Shown here: in pieces, positions 35,239 through 46,700 of the stretch
Layout of the letters: the number at the start of each line of letters is the position of its first letter
Position numbering within the stretch: position 1 is the stretch's first letter
From: Polychytrium aggregatum
Lineage: Eukaryota; Chytridiomycota; Chytridiomycetes; Polychytriales
Assembly (NCBI RefSeq): GCF_025602895.1
Contig: NW_026516229.1
Location: forward strand, 62,001-126,000
Length of the DNA stretch: 64,000 nt
Reading direction: 5' to 3'
Notes under the pieces: model-generated
What the model saw: only the letters and a program-made list of their open reading frames with translations
The model's database searches: none
Told to the model about the DNA's origin: nothing
Program-made: the position numbers and the translations under genes

Positions 35239-37250
35239 TTAGCTCTGCACACGAACGTTGGGGGAGGGCGCACTAGCTATCGTTTCTCCGATAGCGCCTA
35301 GAGAGAGATGGACTTGGTCAACGTAGCGATCAGGCGACTGATTCCAGCAGCAAGTATGCGCCCCCGGAGAGCGGACAGCCGGAGCCAATGGTGCCAGGAT
35401 AATCCGTAATCACTCTGGCCGAGCAGCGGCGTGTGCGGCAATCGATGACAACAGCAAAACCCCAAGAGCCTTCGTAGCATCGACAAATTACTCACGGCAT
35501 TGACAGCTGCCCGAATCAGCTCAGTTACTTCAGCGCCTTTGACGGCAGCGATTTGCGAGCATCGCAGGATGGTTGCCATGTCGAGCGGAACGCCGCCGGC
35601 TTTTGAGAGGGTGCACAGCTCGCGGTGGATGTTGACGACCATGGTCATGCTGGATTCCTCGACTTGCTCTTCAAGCGACGACGGATCGACGGCCAGCAAG
35701 TTCCTGCAGACAACAGACGCGAACGGACTGAGTGTTAGAGGTCCACAGAGAAGAGGACTGGACGAGCGATTGTTTGAGTAATGCAGTGAACCAAATGGCA
35801 CTGCCAACCGGAACAGTGGTTCCTAGATATCCTCTGGCAAAGGAAAGCCGTCCGTTGCAGTAGGGGGGGGGCACCCAGTCGCCTATCTCCAAACTTGCTG
35901 GTATCCACTCAGCGAGCGCCTCTAGCGAATCGTGCTTGAATCGATAATCGATAATCGACCCACGGGCCATCCTGGGTCACGGCCGGGCATGTGCTTTCGA
36001 CGCTGAGCTTACCCTCCGTCAAAAAATGCAAAGCTGACGCAGACAGGGATGTGGTGGACGCTGAGAGGGATGGGGTTGCGCTCGTCCATTGGGTGCTGCA
36101 GGTCGTTCGTAGTGAATGTGGTCGCAGTCAGCCTATGTAGGATTCTCGCGAGCGCCCCGCCTGCAGGATGAAGCGCCTGCACACCGCCACTTACGATGAT
36201 GACCTCGGTTCCGCGAACAGTGACATCCGGACGTCTGAAGTGGAGCAACGCCGAGATTGCGGCGATGCAGGCACAGTCGAGCAAGTTCCCTTCGTGGTCC
36301 AGAACTCGGATGTCCACTTGGATCGACCACACCTGAGAGACAATCCCGCGCGCCAGAGCATCAGAACCCAGATCGTTGATGCAGAGGGCATGGTGGGCCC
36401 ACTGAGGACGAGCATGCACCGGCTGGTGACAAAGTCCCGACAGCGGTGGCTTTCGTTTTGGTTTGGATCGTGGTTTCGATTTGGATCGCCCCAAGCGGTG
36501 AGATTCAAGACGACAGCATAGCTGAACCTGCCTTTTCTCCAGCAATGACGCAGAGGCCTTCGGTATCGACAGCCCGGCTCTTGCGCAGCGCCTTCTCTAG
36601 CATTCGGCTGACCAAAACCTCGTCGTCCGACATTCTGGAAGAGCGTTGGGCATCGCGGTGAGCAACGCGCCGCTTAATGGCCTCAAAATCAGAGAGGTTT
36701 CGCTGCAGTCAAATCGACCGAAGCGCCGGGATCTGCTCCTCTGCAGCGCCAGATGCTCAATCCATTCGCTCCCGTCCCGTTTGGTATGGCTGTTGCTGAA
36801 GCTACCTTCCGACCTCAAAGCCAGGCGAGGCCATGGGCGAAAAATGCGTCGAGAACTTCACAAATCCTTCGCTGGGGTTGTTTGGTCGGGGTCGAACAAG
36901 CTCGCAGGAAACCCGGGCCAGAACTCTGTGTGGTGCATGCAGTTTGGAGCCACAGGAGACAGAAGCAACGAGCGATGGGTGAGTCCAACGGCTGACCCAG
37001 ATCGGATGGCACAAGACGCAGTGCCAGCAACGCAGCCAGCAACGCAGCCATCTCGACCACGACTGCACGGCCTCGCCTTGACCGACCTCGTTTTCCCCAG
37101 CTGTGCCTCGGCATGGCCCGGTGTCGAGCCAAAGGTGATCTTGATGGAGCGGAAGTCATATGGGCCGCGACCGTCCGCTCTCACTCCTTCGGCGAGGGCG
37201 CTGTTGACAAATGCCTTATTGGCGAGGGGCGGATCAAGCTCTCGGACCAT
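35239..37250 (-). CDS. RRP45: Exosome subunit RRP45 / EXOSC9 (RNase PH fold)
   Basis: Ring subunit of the RNA exosome. The start ATG at 37250 gives MVRELDPPLANKAFVNSALA; GVRADGRGPYDFRSIKITFG is the family's 'rlDGR..yDyR.i.i.fG' block. Splicing AG|A then gives TRVLARVSCELVRPRP. The next exons hold NPSEGFVKFSTHFSPMASP, MLEKALRKSRAVDTEGLCV and a segment ending VWSIQVDIRVLDHEGNLLD. AAISALLHFRRPDVTV, PIPLSVHHIPVCVSFAFF and HRELCTLSKAGGVPL follow. The last exon is less certain. Using the strong GTGAGT donor near 35495 and the acceptor at about 35340, the stop falls at 35239-35241; a competing frame would stop at 35298. Identity is firm. Confidence 0.92.
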
Positions 37251-37931
37251 GGCGCTGCGCTGTTTTCAGGCGGTGGGCGTGCGGCTGGGCGAGCGAACAG
37301 GCCTGAGTGGCGGTGGATCTGGATCTGGATCTGGATCGGTGGTGGTGGATCTGGATCGCCGCTGGTCCTGGAGTGGTGCCCTTTTTTCTCGCCAACAGCC
37401 CGTCACATGACCGCGTACAGAGTCGACGATCCCAATCACTCCGAGGCAAAACCGGAGGCTCCGCTGGAAGAGTTGCGTTCAGGCATCGTGTTCTCACCGC
37501 ACAGTTCCAGCCAGGCAATCCCGGCCAGGGAGAACAGAGACAAGAATGGTGCAGGGTGCTGGAACTCTGGTTGACTTCTGGGCCAGAGTTGAGGCACGGC
37601 TTTGACAACAGCTGTCGAATCAACAGGTGGTCCACACGGCTGAGCGTCAACCAAATCAACGAATGGGGTCACCCTGTTCAAATAGAATCAGTCCAGCAAC
37701 CTTGAAAGCGATGTGGACGAGTGGTATCCTCGCTTGGCGGCGCGATACTCTTCCAGCCACAAAGCGCCGTACTCGTTCCGGGAATGAATGGGCTGTGATG
37801 TAGAGCGACAGATCCGTGGTCAGAAACATCGTTGCTGTGCGCAGAAGCCCCACTGATGCACAGGGCCCAACTGGTGCACAACAACCCAAAGCATCCACGA
37901 GCCGCTAGGGTTTCCTTTGGATCTCCATATC
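37251..37931. other. Intergenic: RRP45 promoter and 3' of the SAM-TIR-NACHT-WD40 gene
   Basis: Contains a GGATCT hexamer run at 37314-37362 near the RRP45 start. No coding region was recognised. Confidence 0.5.
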
Positions 37932-40900
37932 TCAGGCAGTGCAACAAGCCATAATCAGAGAATCAGGTCGGATGCAGATACATACACATATGATCGTAAA
38001 GGTGTACCTCGCCATGCAAAGAGCATTTTGACTGTTGAGGACTCGAGGTTCGGTGCTGAAGAGCGAGTAAGGTACCTTGGTGCGATGCTCCCAGTGCTTG
38101 ATCCACTGATCACCCGCGGCATCCTGTTTCAGCTCCCATCGATCGAGCGACTGGCACTGCTCCAGGATTCGCATGTTCTTTGCAAGTGGCTTGGCAGTTC
38201 CTCTCTCGAGCAGCCACGATGAGATATCACTCGATCCATCGCTCGACTCGATGGTGGATTCGTCCTCACCGATCCGGACCATCAACACACCGCTCCAATG
38301 AGCTTCGAACAACGCGGCTTCTTGGCCTGTGACTCGGTCCCAGACTCTGATCCATCCATCCCATCCGCCGGTGGCAATCAGTTTGGGCGAAATGTCGATG
38401 GCGCACACGCCGTACTTACTCCCCGCAAGAGTCCGGATGGCATTTCCAGTTGCAACATCCCAGACGATGGCGGTCGTGTCGGTGGAGCCTGTGACCAATT
38501 GGTTTCCGTCCGACGAAAACTTGACAGCCAGCACCTCGGCCGTATGTTGGCTCAGAGTGCGAACCAATCTGCCGGTCAGGGCATTCCAGATCTTGGCCGT
38601 GCAATCCTTGGATCCCGTCGCGACAAGCCGGCCGTCTTCGGAGAAGGTAACGGCGGCAATCATGCCGGTGTGCTTCTCGCTGGTGGCCTCGAGGGTATTC
38701 TGGGCCGCGACACTCGAGAGATCCCAGAGCCTCACGGTCATGTCGACGGATCCAGAGACGACGGTCATGCTGTCGGGCGAGATCGTAACCGAGCCGATCT
38801 GTCTGGTGTGTCCGCTGAAGACGCCCTTCAGCGTGCCGTCGGCGAGACCCCAGACCTTGATCTCGCCATCATCGGAACCGGCCACGAGGAGCGTCTCATC
38901 AGTCGTCACGGCAACAGAGCGCACCGGGGAGCCCTGATTGAAGCTCTGGATTTGCTCGCCAGACTCCAGGTTCCACACTTGGATCAGTCCTTTCTTGTTT
39001 CCCGAGACGATGCGAGTGTCGTTCGAGGTGAGGGCAATTGTGTACACTCTTTCTTTCACATTGATTGTTTTGCGGCAGGCGCCAGTCTCCTTCCAGATTC
39101 GAATGGTTTTGTCGATGGATCCAGTAACTATCGTCAAGCCATCCTTCGACAGGGCGACCGATCGAACGTCGCGATCATGGCCACAAAGAGTCTGCTGGAG
39201 AGTTCCCTGCGCCACATCCCATACCTTGATAGTCCAGTCTTCCGAGCCTGACACGAGGGTCTTGCCATCACTGGAGAACGCCAGGGATGTTATTTCGTCC
39301 TCGTGATGATCCAGCCTGTGGAGCACGGTGCCAGTGACGACATCGATGATTCTTAGAACTTGATCAACGGATCCAACAGCAATCCTTTGGGTCGCAGAGG
39401 AAAGCGCAACGACTTTGATTTTGCAGGGCAGCGGGCCGATGCTCCGTTTGAGCTGTCGAGTAGTGGAATCCCAAAGCTTGATGTATTGATCAAGCGATCC
39501 AGACACAATCGTCTTTGAGTCCGAGGAGACTGCAACAGAGCACACCACGTCGGTATGACCCGACAGCGTCGCCTCACACAAGTCCCAAGTGGACCCAGGA
39601 CCGGCCGTGACCAGGAACGGGATCTTGTCCTCGAGTCGGTCGGCATATGTCTTGTAGATCGCCGTCTCCTTCGGTGTGAATGCATATCCCGAGTTGTACA
39701 CCTGTGGTGCACTCTTGATGATCGGGTCGGCAAACTCGCGGATGAATCGATACGTGTCCTTGACCAGTTCCTTTGTGGTGTCGTCGACGATGGTGCTGGG
39801 TGCCTTGGCGATCACTCCTCGCAGCACAGCCAGTTGCTCGATGATCGGCTTGATGGCATATGTAAGAGATCCACACTCGAGCCAGAAGAACACATGCGTC
39901 TTGACGAACCGAGCGAACACCGTGGTTGCCTCGACGAGCTCAGGCGACTGCCACACCGGACTCGACTCGGCCACTCCTTTCAGACACCACACAAAGTGTG
40001 TGATCCAGTGGGCGACGCTGTATCGCAGCGACGGCGAGATCTTGAGCCTGACCTTGGAATCAAAGTCATGAATCATGGTTTGGACGTCATAGATCTCGCA
40101 GATGTTGACCGCGGGCTCGTGCGAGAGGATCACTCCGAGACATCCCTTGGCGAACTTCACATGGAACTCTTTCGGCACATGCCATGGTTCGTCCTTGGAC
40201 TCCTCGCCGAGGAGATAGTCCGCCACCGATTTGTGGTTGAACTTGACCTCGCCATCGTCGGTGGATCCGTTGGCAACACGATCCAACACCATCTCCAGAT
40301 TCTTGAGGCAGTGGCGCACGGTCATCAAGGCGTATACCGACTCTCGGCCAATGAAGAAGATCTGGGCCAGTGTTCTGGGTGTCTGGATTGATTGTGCCGT
40401 AGCGATCGCCGAGATCACGGTGATCAGGTCTTCTTTGTCGCGACAGTGGTTGTAGAGCATCGAAAAGGTCTTTTGGTACAGCTGGCCGACATCGTTGGAG
40501 CCGCTGCTGATGGATTTGATTCTTTGCAGGGTGGTACGCTGGTCGTTGGTGCCACGCTTCAGGGATTTCAGAATCAGATCGATCCACACAAAGGTTTTGG
40601 ACTGGCTCAGCAGGATGGTGACTGCCTCGGTGCAGTCCGCTTCATTGAGGCTCGTCTCGTTTTTCAAGCGGTGACGGATGTACAGTTCCAGATCGGCAAT
40701 GTTCTCCTCGCTCGACGGCTTGATGGTCTTTGTCGCCAGGCTCTGGAAGGCCTCGGTGATGTCTCTTTCGGGACGCGATGTCAGCAGCAGTTTGACTTTG
40801 AGATTTTTGCTGAGCAGAGGCAGCCTCTGGGTCAAGAGAGTCAGCATTTCGTCCCGAGGGAAGCACTCATCAAGGCCATCAACAACAATTACAGCAGCTC

Positions 40901-42997
40901 CCTTGGGATGATACTGCTCCAGGGCAGTGATGGGGCTCTCGATAATGGTTGCGAATAGATCGGAAATGGGCATCTTCTCGAGATTCTCTCTACTGAGCTT
41001 GGCTTCGATGAGTTTTCGGCCGATCGGAGCATACCAGCAGCATAAACCAAAAGCAATTGTTGTGATGATATCACGGGGATTGTTCTTTTGGGCTTCGTTG
41101 TACTTGAGGAACAGCGCCGAGACCAGCTGGTCCGTGCTGAGGAGCATATTGGCAATCTGCGCCGCAGCAACAGACTTGCCTGCTCCAGCATCGGCATTGA
41201 TCCACAAGACTGTATCGGAAGTATTGCTGCTGGCCCAGTCGGTGACCTCTTTGAACAACCACTGGCGCGTGCCCTCGACATACAAATCTTGCATAGCCTT
41301 CCTGTCCGAATCAGAGTTGATGGGATTGAGGAGGGTATGCAGCTTTGTCACATCTTCGGCATCAAGAACGATAGATTCCTTGACATCATAGTTGGATTCG
41401 GGTGCTGCAGCGATCTGTGTTCGAGAAATGAGCTGGAAGATCTCTGGAGCAAGCCTGTTTTCAAGACCGGAGATGCGAGTTAGCCATCGACGTGTGTGTT
41501 TGGTGCCAGGATGACCAGCAACAAGAGTTTGAAACAGGCCGAAACTTACTTGGCAAGAGCATAGCTGTTTGTCGCAAACAATCCCTGAAGCTTCAAAAGC
41601 TTCTTGAGCACGTTTCGGATCGTAGAACGTGGTGGCACCGAGCTGAGCCGTGACGGACTGGACGGGTGACAGTGTACTTCGTCAGGATAATCATCGCAAT
41701 TTGGAACCCAGGCTGAGTAGTAGTCCTTGCCGTCAATGTAACTCTTGGAATTCATAAAGACAGGCAAGACGACGACAGGCGACGACGATCCCTTGGAGCT
41801 TTCCATTTGCTGCAGAGCCACCTCGATCTGCGATTGATGAAAGTGGCATGGATATGAGAATCACATGCATAACAAACCGAGTCAAGTCTTTCGCATCACT
41901 ACCCAGGCGACGATGGCATACCTCCAGCAGCTGATTGTCAGGCCATCTGTGGGCATTCTTGGCCCGCTCGAGTCCCTTCTCGGACAAGATGATAACAATG
42001 ACCTGCGAGTTGAGGATGCCGTTGTAGAAGCCCTCCTCAAATGGCATGGAGGTGGCAAGGCACATTTGGTCGAGATATACACGTCGGTCGTAAGTGTCCG
42101 TTGTTTTCTTGGTGATAAGTGTGGCGTAGAGATTGACGACAGCATCTTTCTCGGTCACGACACGGTAGCTGAGAATTGATATTACCGAGTGAGAGGACAA
42201 CAAAATCAGCATGGTGGTGGCCGCAGAGCCAAAAGGTAATCGATCTATTCCCTTATGAGGAGCCGTTGGCTCGCCGGAGAATCGTCCGAATGATAGCGCA
42301 GGGCGAACATACCTGATGAACACATGGTGGTGCTTGTGTCCAAGCGCACATTGCCAGTTGCTAACGATATTGAGCGGTATGTAGGCCTGCACGACGTTAT
42401 GCTCTGGGGCAGACTCGCCGGATTGAGCGACCGGGGGAGCGGGGCCGGATTGAGCGGTCGGAGGAGTGGAGCTGGATTGAGCAGCTGGAGGAGAAGGACT
42501 GCCAGACTGGGTGGCGGGGTCCAAGGGCGGAGCAGATCGAACAAGATTCGGTTCGCTTGGAGGTTGGACTGCGCTGCTGCCATCGTTGCTAGTGACGATA
42601 GCGGTGTTGCTAGTGACGATGGCGGTGTTGCTGGGGCCGGTAGCGGTGTTATGATCCGGTGTGGAAGGGTTGGGAGAGCCTGGAAGAGGTTGACGCATGG
42701 CTGCCTGGATGTCCCTGATTCGCACCTTGATGCCGACGCTGAAATCCAGTTTGTCCATATCGCCCTCGGTCAGACCGCAGAGCTGCAGAGGCGACAAGTG
42801 TCAGAGCGGGGCTTTCCAGCAGAGAAACCGGAGCAAGGCAAGCCAGAGCAGGAGATGGCAAAGCAGAGTAGATGGCAAACACACACATCGCCGATGGTTT
42901 CAATATCATTGTTCTGCAGGCGGTCCCCTATCTTCTCGAGGCGGTTATTACGGAGCCACTCCTGAGTGATCTCAGTATTCAGAGAGCGATTGCTCAT
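37932..42997 (-). CDS. SAM-TIR-NACHT-WD40 STAND receptor-like protein
   Basis: Five exons (42997-42887, 42782-42313, 42168-41922, 41827-41550, 41454-37932) give 1542 residues in one frame. Residues 1-65 form a SAM domain (WLRNNRLEKIGDRL, DIETIGD, then LTEGDMDKLDFSVGIKVRI). A Pro/Ser/Ala linker follows. The TIR domain (about 190-330) opens with HVFISYRVVTEKDAV, created by the exon 2/3 splice. It continues with RRVYLDQMCLA, SQVIVIILSEKGLE and DNQLLE joined to IEVALQQM; that Glu aligns with the catalytic Glu of TIR NADases. The NACHT ATPase has Walker A NADAGAGKS, Walker B AAVIVVDGLDECF and LLLTSRPERD. Eleven WD40 units close the protein. By analogy with NLR and SARM1 proteins, ligand binding to WD40 would drive oligomerisation and NAD cleavage. 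That is inference. Confidence 0.9.
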
Positions 42998-43104
42998 TAT
43001 GGCCGAGCTGGTCAGTTCGGGAGATGGGCAGATGAGGGGGGAACCCAAACGGCGAGGGCCGGTGGCGGCAGAGCCCGGGTTGGCAGGAACAGAGCGGCAC
43101 GAGC

Positions 43105-43204
43105 AACCACTTGGACAGAGACTTGGACAACCACTTGGACAGCCACTTGGACAACCACTTGGACAACCACTTGGACAACCACTTGGACAGCCACTTGGAC
43201 AGAG
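43105..43204. repeat. 12-bp tandem repeat (CCACTTGGACAA)n, nine units
   Basis: Nine units of CCACTTGGACAA/G, with AG replacing CC at two joints. It lies about 110 bp upstream of the TIR-NACHT start codon. Confidence 0.93.
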
Positions 43205-43524
43205 TCTCGACCTGCCACCCCGGCAGCCAATTGGACCATCCCCCACACGCGTCCGCGCACGGGGCTTCTCCTTTTGGCAGGCCGGTGTTCGCCCTCCACG
43301 CGCCACGGCTCGCTCCCCCCCGGCCCATAAAACCGCCTCGCCTCGCCCTTCTTCGGCTTCTGCCCACATCCTCATCGCGCCGAACCTCAACCACCCTTCC
43401 GTCGCTTCGTGCTTGGTCTCCCTGTCCCTGCTCGCCGAGCCCCTCCCCTCCATCTCTGCAGGCTTGCTCCCTCTGACTGGTGCGTTGGTCTGTTGGACTT
43501 GCTGTCTTCCTGGCCAGCCCCGAT

Positions 43525-43575
43525 TCATCTCATCTCATCTCGTCTCGTCTCGTCTCGTCTCGTCTCGTCTCCTCC
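43525..43575. repeat. Pentanucleotide CTCAT/CTCGT run
   Basis: About nine consecutive TCTCA/TCTCG pentamers in the presumed 5' UTR of the myosin V gene. Confidence 0.9.
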
Positions 43576-43702
43576 ATGTCGCCAACCCACCGCCGAGCCC
43601 TCGCCTCCCCCCTGTCAGCCCCATAGATCCACTCGCCGCTGACACTCTTATCCATTGCAATACCCACTCGTTTCTCGATACCCACAGTCTGCTCGTTCCG
43701 AC

Positions 43703-46700
43703 ATGACCACGCCTGATCCCCTTGCCGTCGAGAAGGCCCTGAAGGATTACAGCAAGGTACGTCGCTGGACTGAGCCCCTGCCCACATGCCAACCGCATCC
43801 ACGATCGTATCGCAGCCATCCATTCTAACTGCAGCTGCTCGGACCCCCAGGGCACCAAAGCCTACTTTGCTGATGACTCCGAAGGCTGGTCCATCGCCAC
43901 TCTCCAGTCCAACGTTGTCGATGGCGACAAGCTCACCCTCTCCTTCAGACTCGATGCCACCGGAAAGGTACCCCTTCGAGCTGCAGACTATGCCGCCAGC
44001 CAGTTCTCCGCCTGTTCTGCCGTCCTTGAGCAGCATTGCTCTCTTCCGCTGCTGCCCATGTTTTCCGCCCCAGGCCATGTGTCCAGCGATGAGCCTTCGG
44101 TTGACCCACGCATCCTTGTCCCCCCCTTCCCTCTGACATGGCCGACATTCTATCGGATAGGAATTCACCTTTTCGTCCAGCCTCTCCAAGCTCGCTGCTG
44201 AAAAGTTTGCTGGCCTTCCTCCTCTGAAGAACCCGCCCATGCTGGTAAGATCTGATGCTTCTCCTGGCCTGACCTGTCCACAGTCGCCGATGGCCGGTCG
44301 CGCCTCATTTGTCGCTGTGCTTCACCCTCTCGACTATGGGCTCACTCAAACGCCATTTGTGTTTTCAGGAGGGAACCGACGATCTGGCCACCCTGTCCTA
44401 CCTTCACGAGTAAGCGTCTGCAACAGCACCGTCGACACGACTGCCCAGTTGGCCCGCCGCGCTCTGCCCGCCGAAGATTCGGATGGCTGTCGTCGCCCCA
44501 GGCCAGCACCTCGTTGGACCTGAGCCTGGGCATGGCACATTCCACGCGGCGTAGGGTCTATGCTCACCACCTCCACGGGTCCGTCTCTGTCGTAGGCCCG
44601 CTGTCCTGGATGGCGTCCGCATCCGTTACGCACAGGAGCAGATTTATACCTACTCCGGTATCGTCCTGATTGCCATGAACCCCTTCCAGCGACTGGCCAT
44701 CTATACGCCCGATATCATGAGAGAGTACTCTGGCAAGAGTCGCGGTGAACTGGAGCCCCATTTGGTAAGCTCATGAACAGCGCCACTGCACCTGCGTCCT
44801 TTGACTGTAGTAGACGCTGTAGAATGCCGTCTGCCAAGCATTTTGATCTGGCCGAGCTACGTGGATCGACTCCCTCACTCTGCATCTACCTAACCCTGTC
44901 CAATCTCAATCAATCGTGTCCGACTCGCCACTTTTGTAGTTCGCGGTGGCCGAAGAAGCTTACCGCACCATGATCAAGGAGCGCAAGAACCAGTCCATCA
45001 TCGTCAGTGGTGAATCGGGTGCCGGCAAAACCCAGAGTGCAAAGTACATCATGCGCTACTTTGCCACCGTCGATACCCTCGAGAGCTTCTCCCGACAGAC
45101 CAGCAGCGACAATGTGGCCGCCGCCCCACAAGGGATCTCGGAGGTTGAAGAGGCTGTTCTGGCCACCAACCCTATTATGGAGGTGGGTGTTTTCTGCCAC
45201 GCTGCATTGCTGCTTTGACTGAGCCGAGCGGGTCGCTGATCGTGGGCTGGTGGCGTCGCACACACACACACACGGCAGCTGTTTCGCAAGGGGCTGCCTG
45301 TTCCTGATGTCCTTCACCTTGCCTCTCCAGTCCTTTGGTAACTCCAAGACGACCAGAAACGACAACAGTTCTCGCTTCGGCAAGTACATCGAGATTCTGT
45401 TCTCCACGCCCGAGGGCCCCAAGAACAGCGTTCGCATCGTGGGTGCCAAGATCCGCACCTACCTGCTCGAGAGATCCCGTCTGATCTTCCAGCCCGCCAC
45501 CGAGCGCAACTACCACATCTTCTACCAGCTCTGCGCTGCCGCCCCCGCTGCCGAGCGCAAGGAACTTGGCCTCAGCTCCTGGGATCAGTTCTTCTACCTC
45601 AAGCAGGGTGGAACCGGTATCGTGCCCGGCTTTGACGATGTCGCCGAGTTTGCTGCCACCCAGAAGGCCCTTTCCATCATCGGCATTTCGGTTTCGATGC
45701 AATGGTAAGCGCGTGTCCATGTGTCCCAATAGCCCCCCCCCACTCGCAACAGTGCGATGCGCTGGATCAACCGGCCGGGGCCAATCCGTCTCATCCTCTT
45801 TGTTCTGATACCACAACACAGGCAAATTTTCACCATTTGCGCCGCCCTTCTGCACATCGGCAACATCGAGATCAAGTCTGTCCGTGACGAAGCCACCATC
45901 GACGACAACGATCCGGCTCTTATCCAGACTTGCCAGCTCCTGCAGGTCGACAAGAGTGCCTTCAAAAAGTGGATCATCAAGAAGCAGATCATCACTCGCT
46001 CCGAGAAGATCGTTTCGAACCTGAACCAGTACCAGGCCATTGTTGGACGTGACTCGATCGCCAAGTTCATCTACTCGATGCTCTTCGACTGGATCGTCAA
46101 GATTGTCAACAAGAATCTGCACAAGGATGCCGAGGACGTTGCCACCTTCATCGGTGTCTTGGATATCTACGGTTTCGAGCACTTCAAGAAGAACTCGTTC
46201 GAGCAGTTCTGTATTGTGAGTGGCTGTCTCAGCAACGCTTGATGTCCAGCGCCGGGGTGTCGAGTGCTGCTGGCTTGTTCTGTGTTTCTGGATCGCTGCG
46301 TCGCATCGTAATTGCAGCCGCTCCATCTCTCTCTGCCTTGCATCCCCCGCTGACACCCGCTGACACCCGCTGTCGCCACTCGTCCAGAACTACGCCAACG
46401 AGAAGCTTCAGCAAGAGTTCAACGCCCACGTCTTCCGTCTGGAGCAGGAGATCTACGTCCAGGAAAAGATCAACTGGTCGTTCATCGACTTCAACGACAA
46501 CCAGCCCTGCATCAACATGATCGAGAACAAGATGGGTATCCTCGACCTCCTCGACGAAGAGTCGCGTCTCCCCTCCGGCGCGGACAAGTCGCTGGTGACC
46601 AAGCTCTACCAGCGCTTCGCCGTCCCCACCGAGAAGTTCTTCGAGAAGCCCAAGTTTGGCCAGACCGCTTTCACCATCAAGCACTACGCTTGCGATGTCA

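Larger units (their letters stand above)
42998..43702. promoter_or_regulatory. Divergent promoter region of the SAM-TIR-NACHT-WD40 and myosin V genes
   Basis: About 700 bp between two start codons on opposite strands. It holds a 12-bp tandem array (43105-43204), a CCATAAAAC TATA-like element near 43323-43331 and a CTCGT pentamer run (43525-43575). Confidence 0.65.

Noticed and set aside
43105-43204. Tandem array considered as CRISPR
   Set aside because: Units are directly adjacent with no spacers, and the genome is eukaryotic.
42972-43394. Minus-strand frame with Leu-Ser-Lys-Trp repeats
   Set aside because: Translation of the 12-bp promoter array; not a leucine-rich or other real repeat protein.
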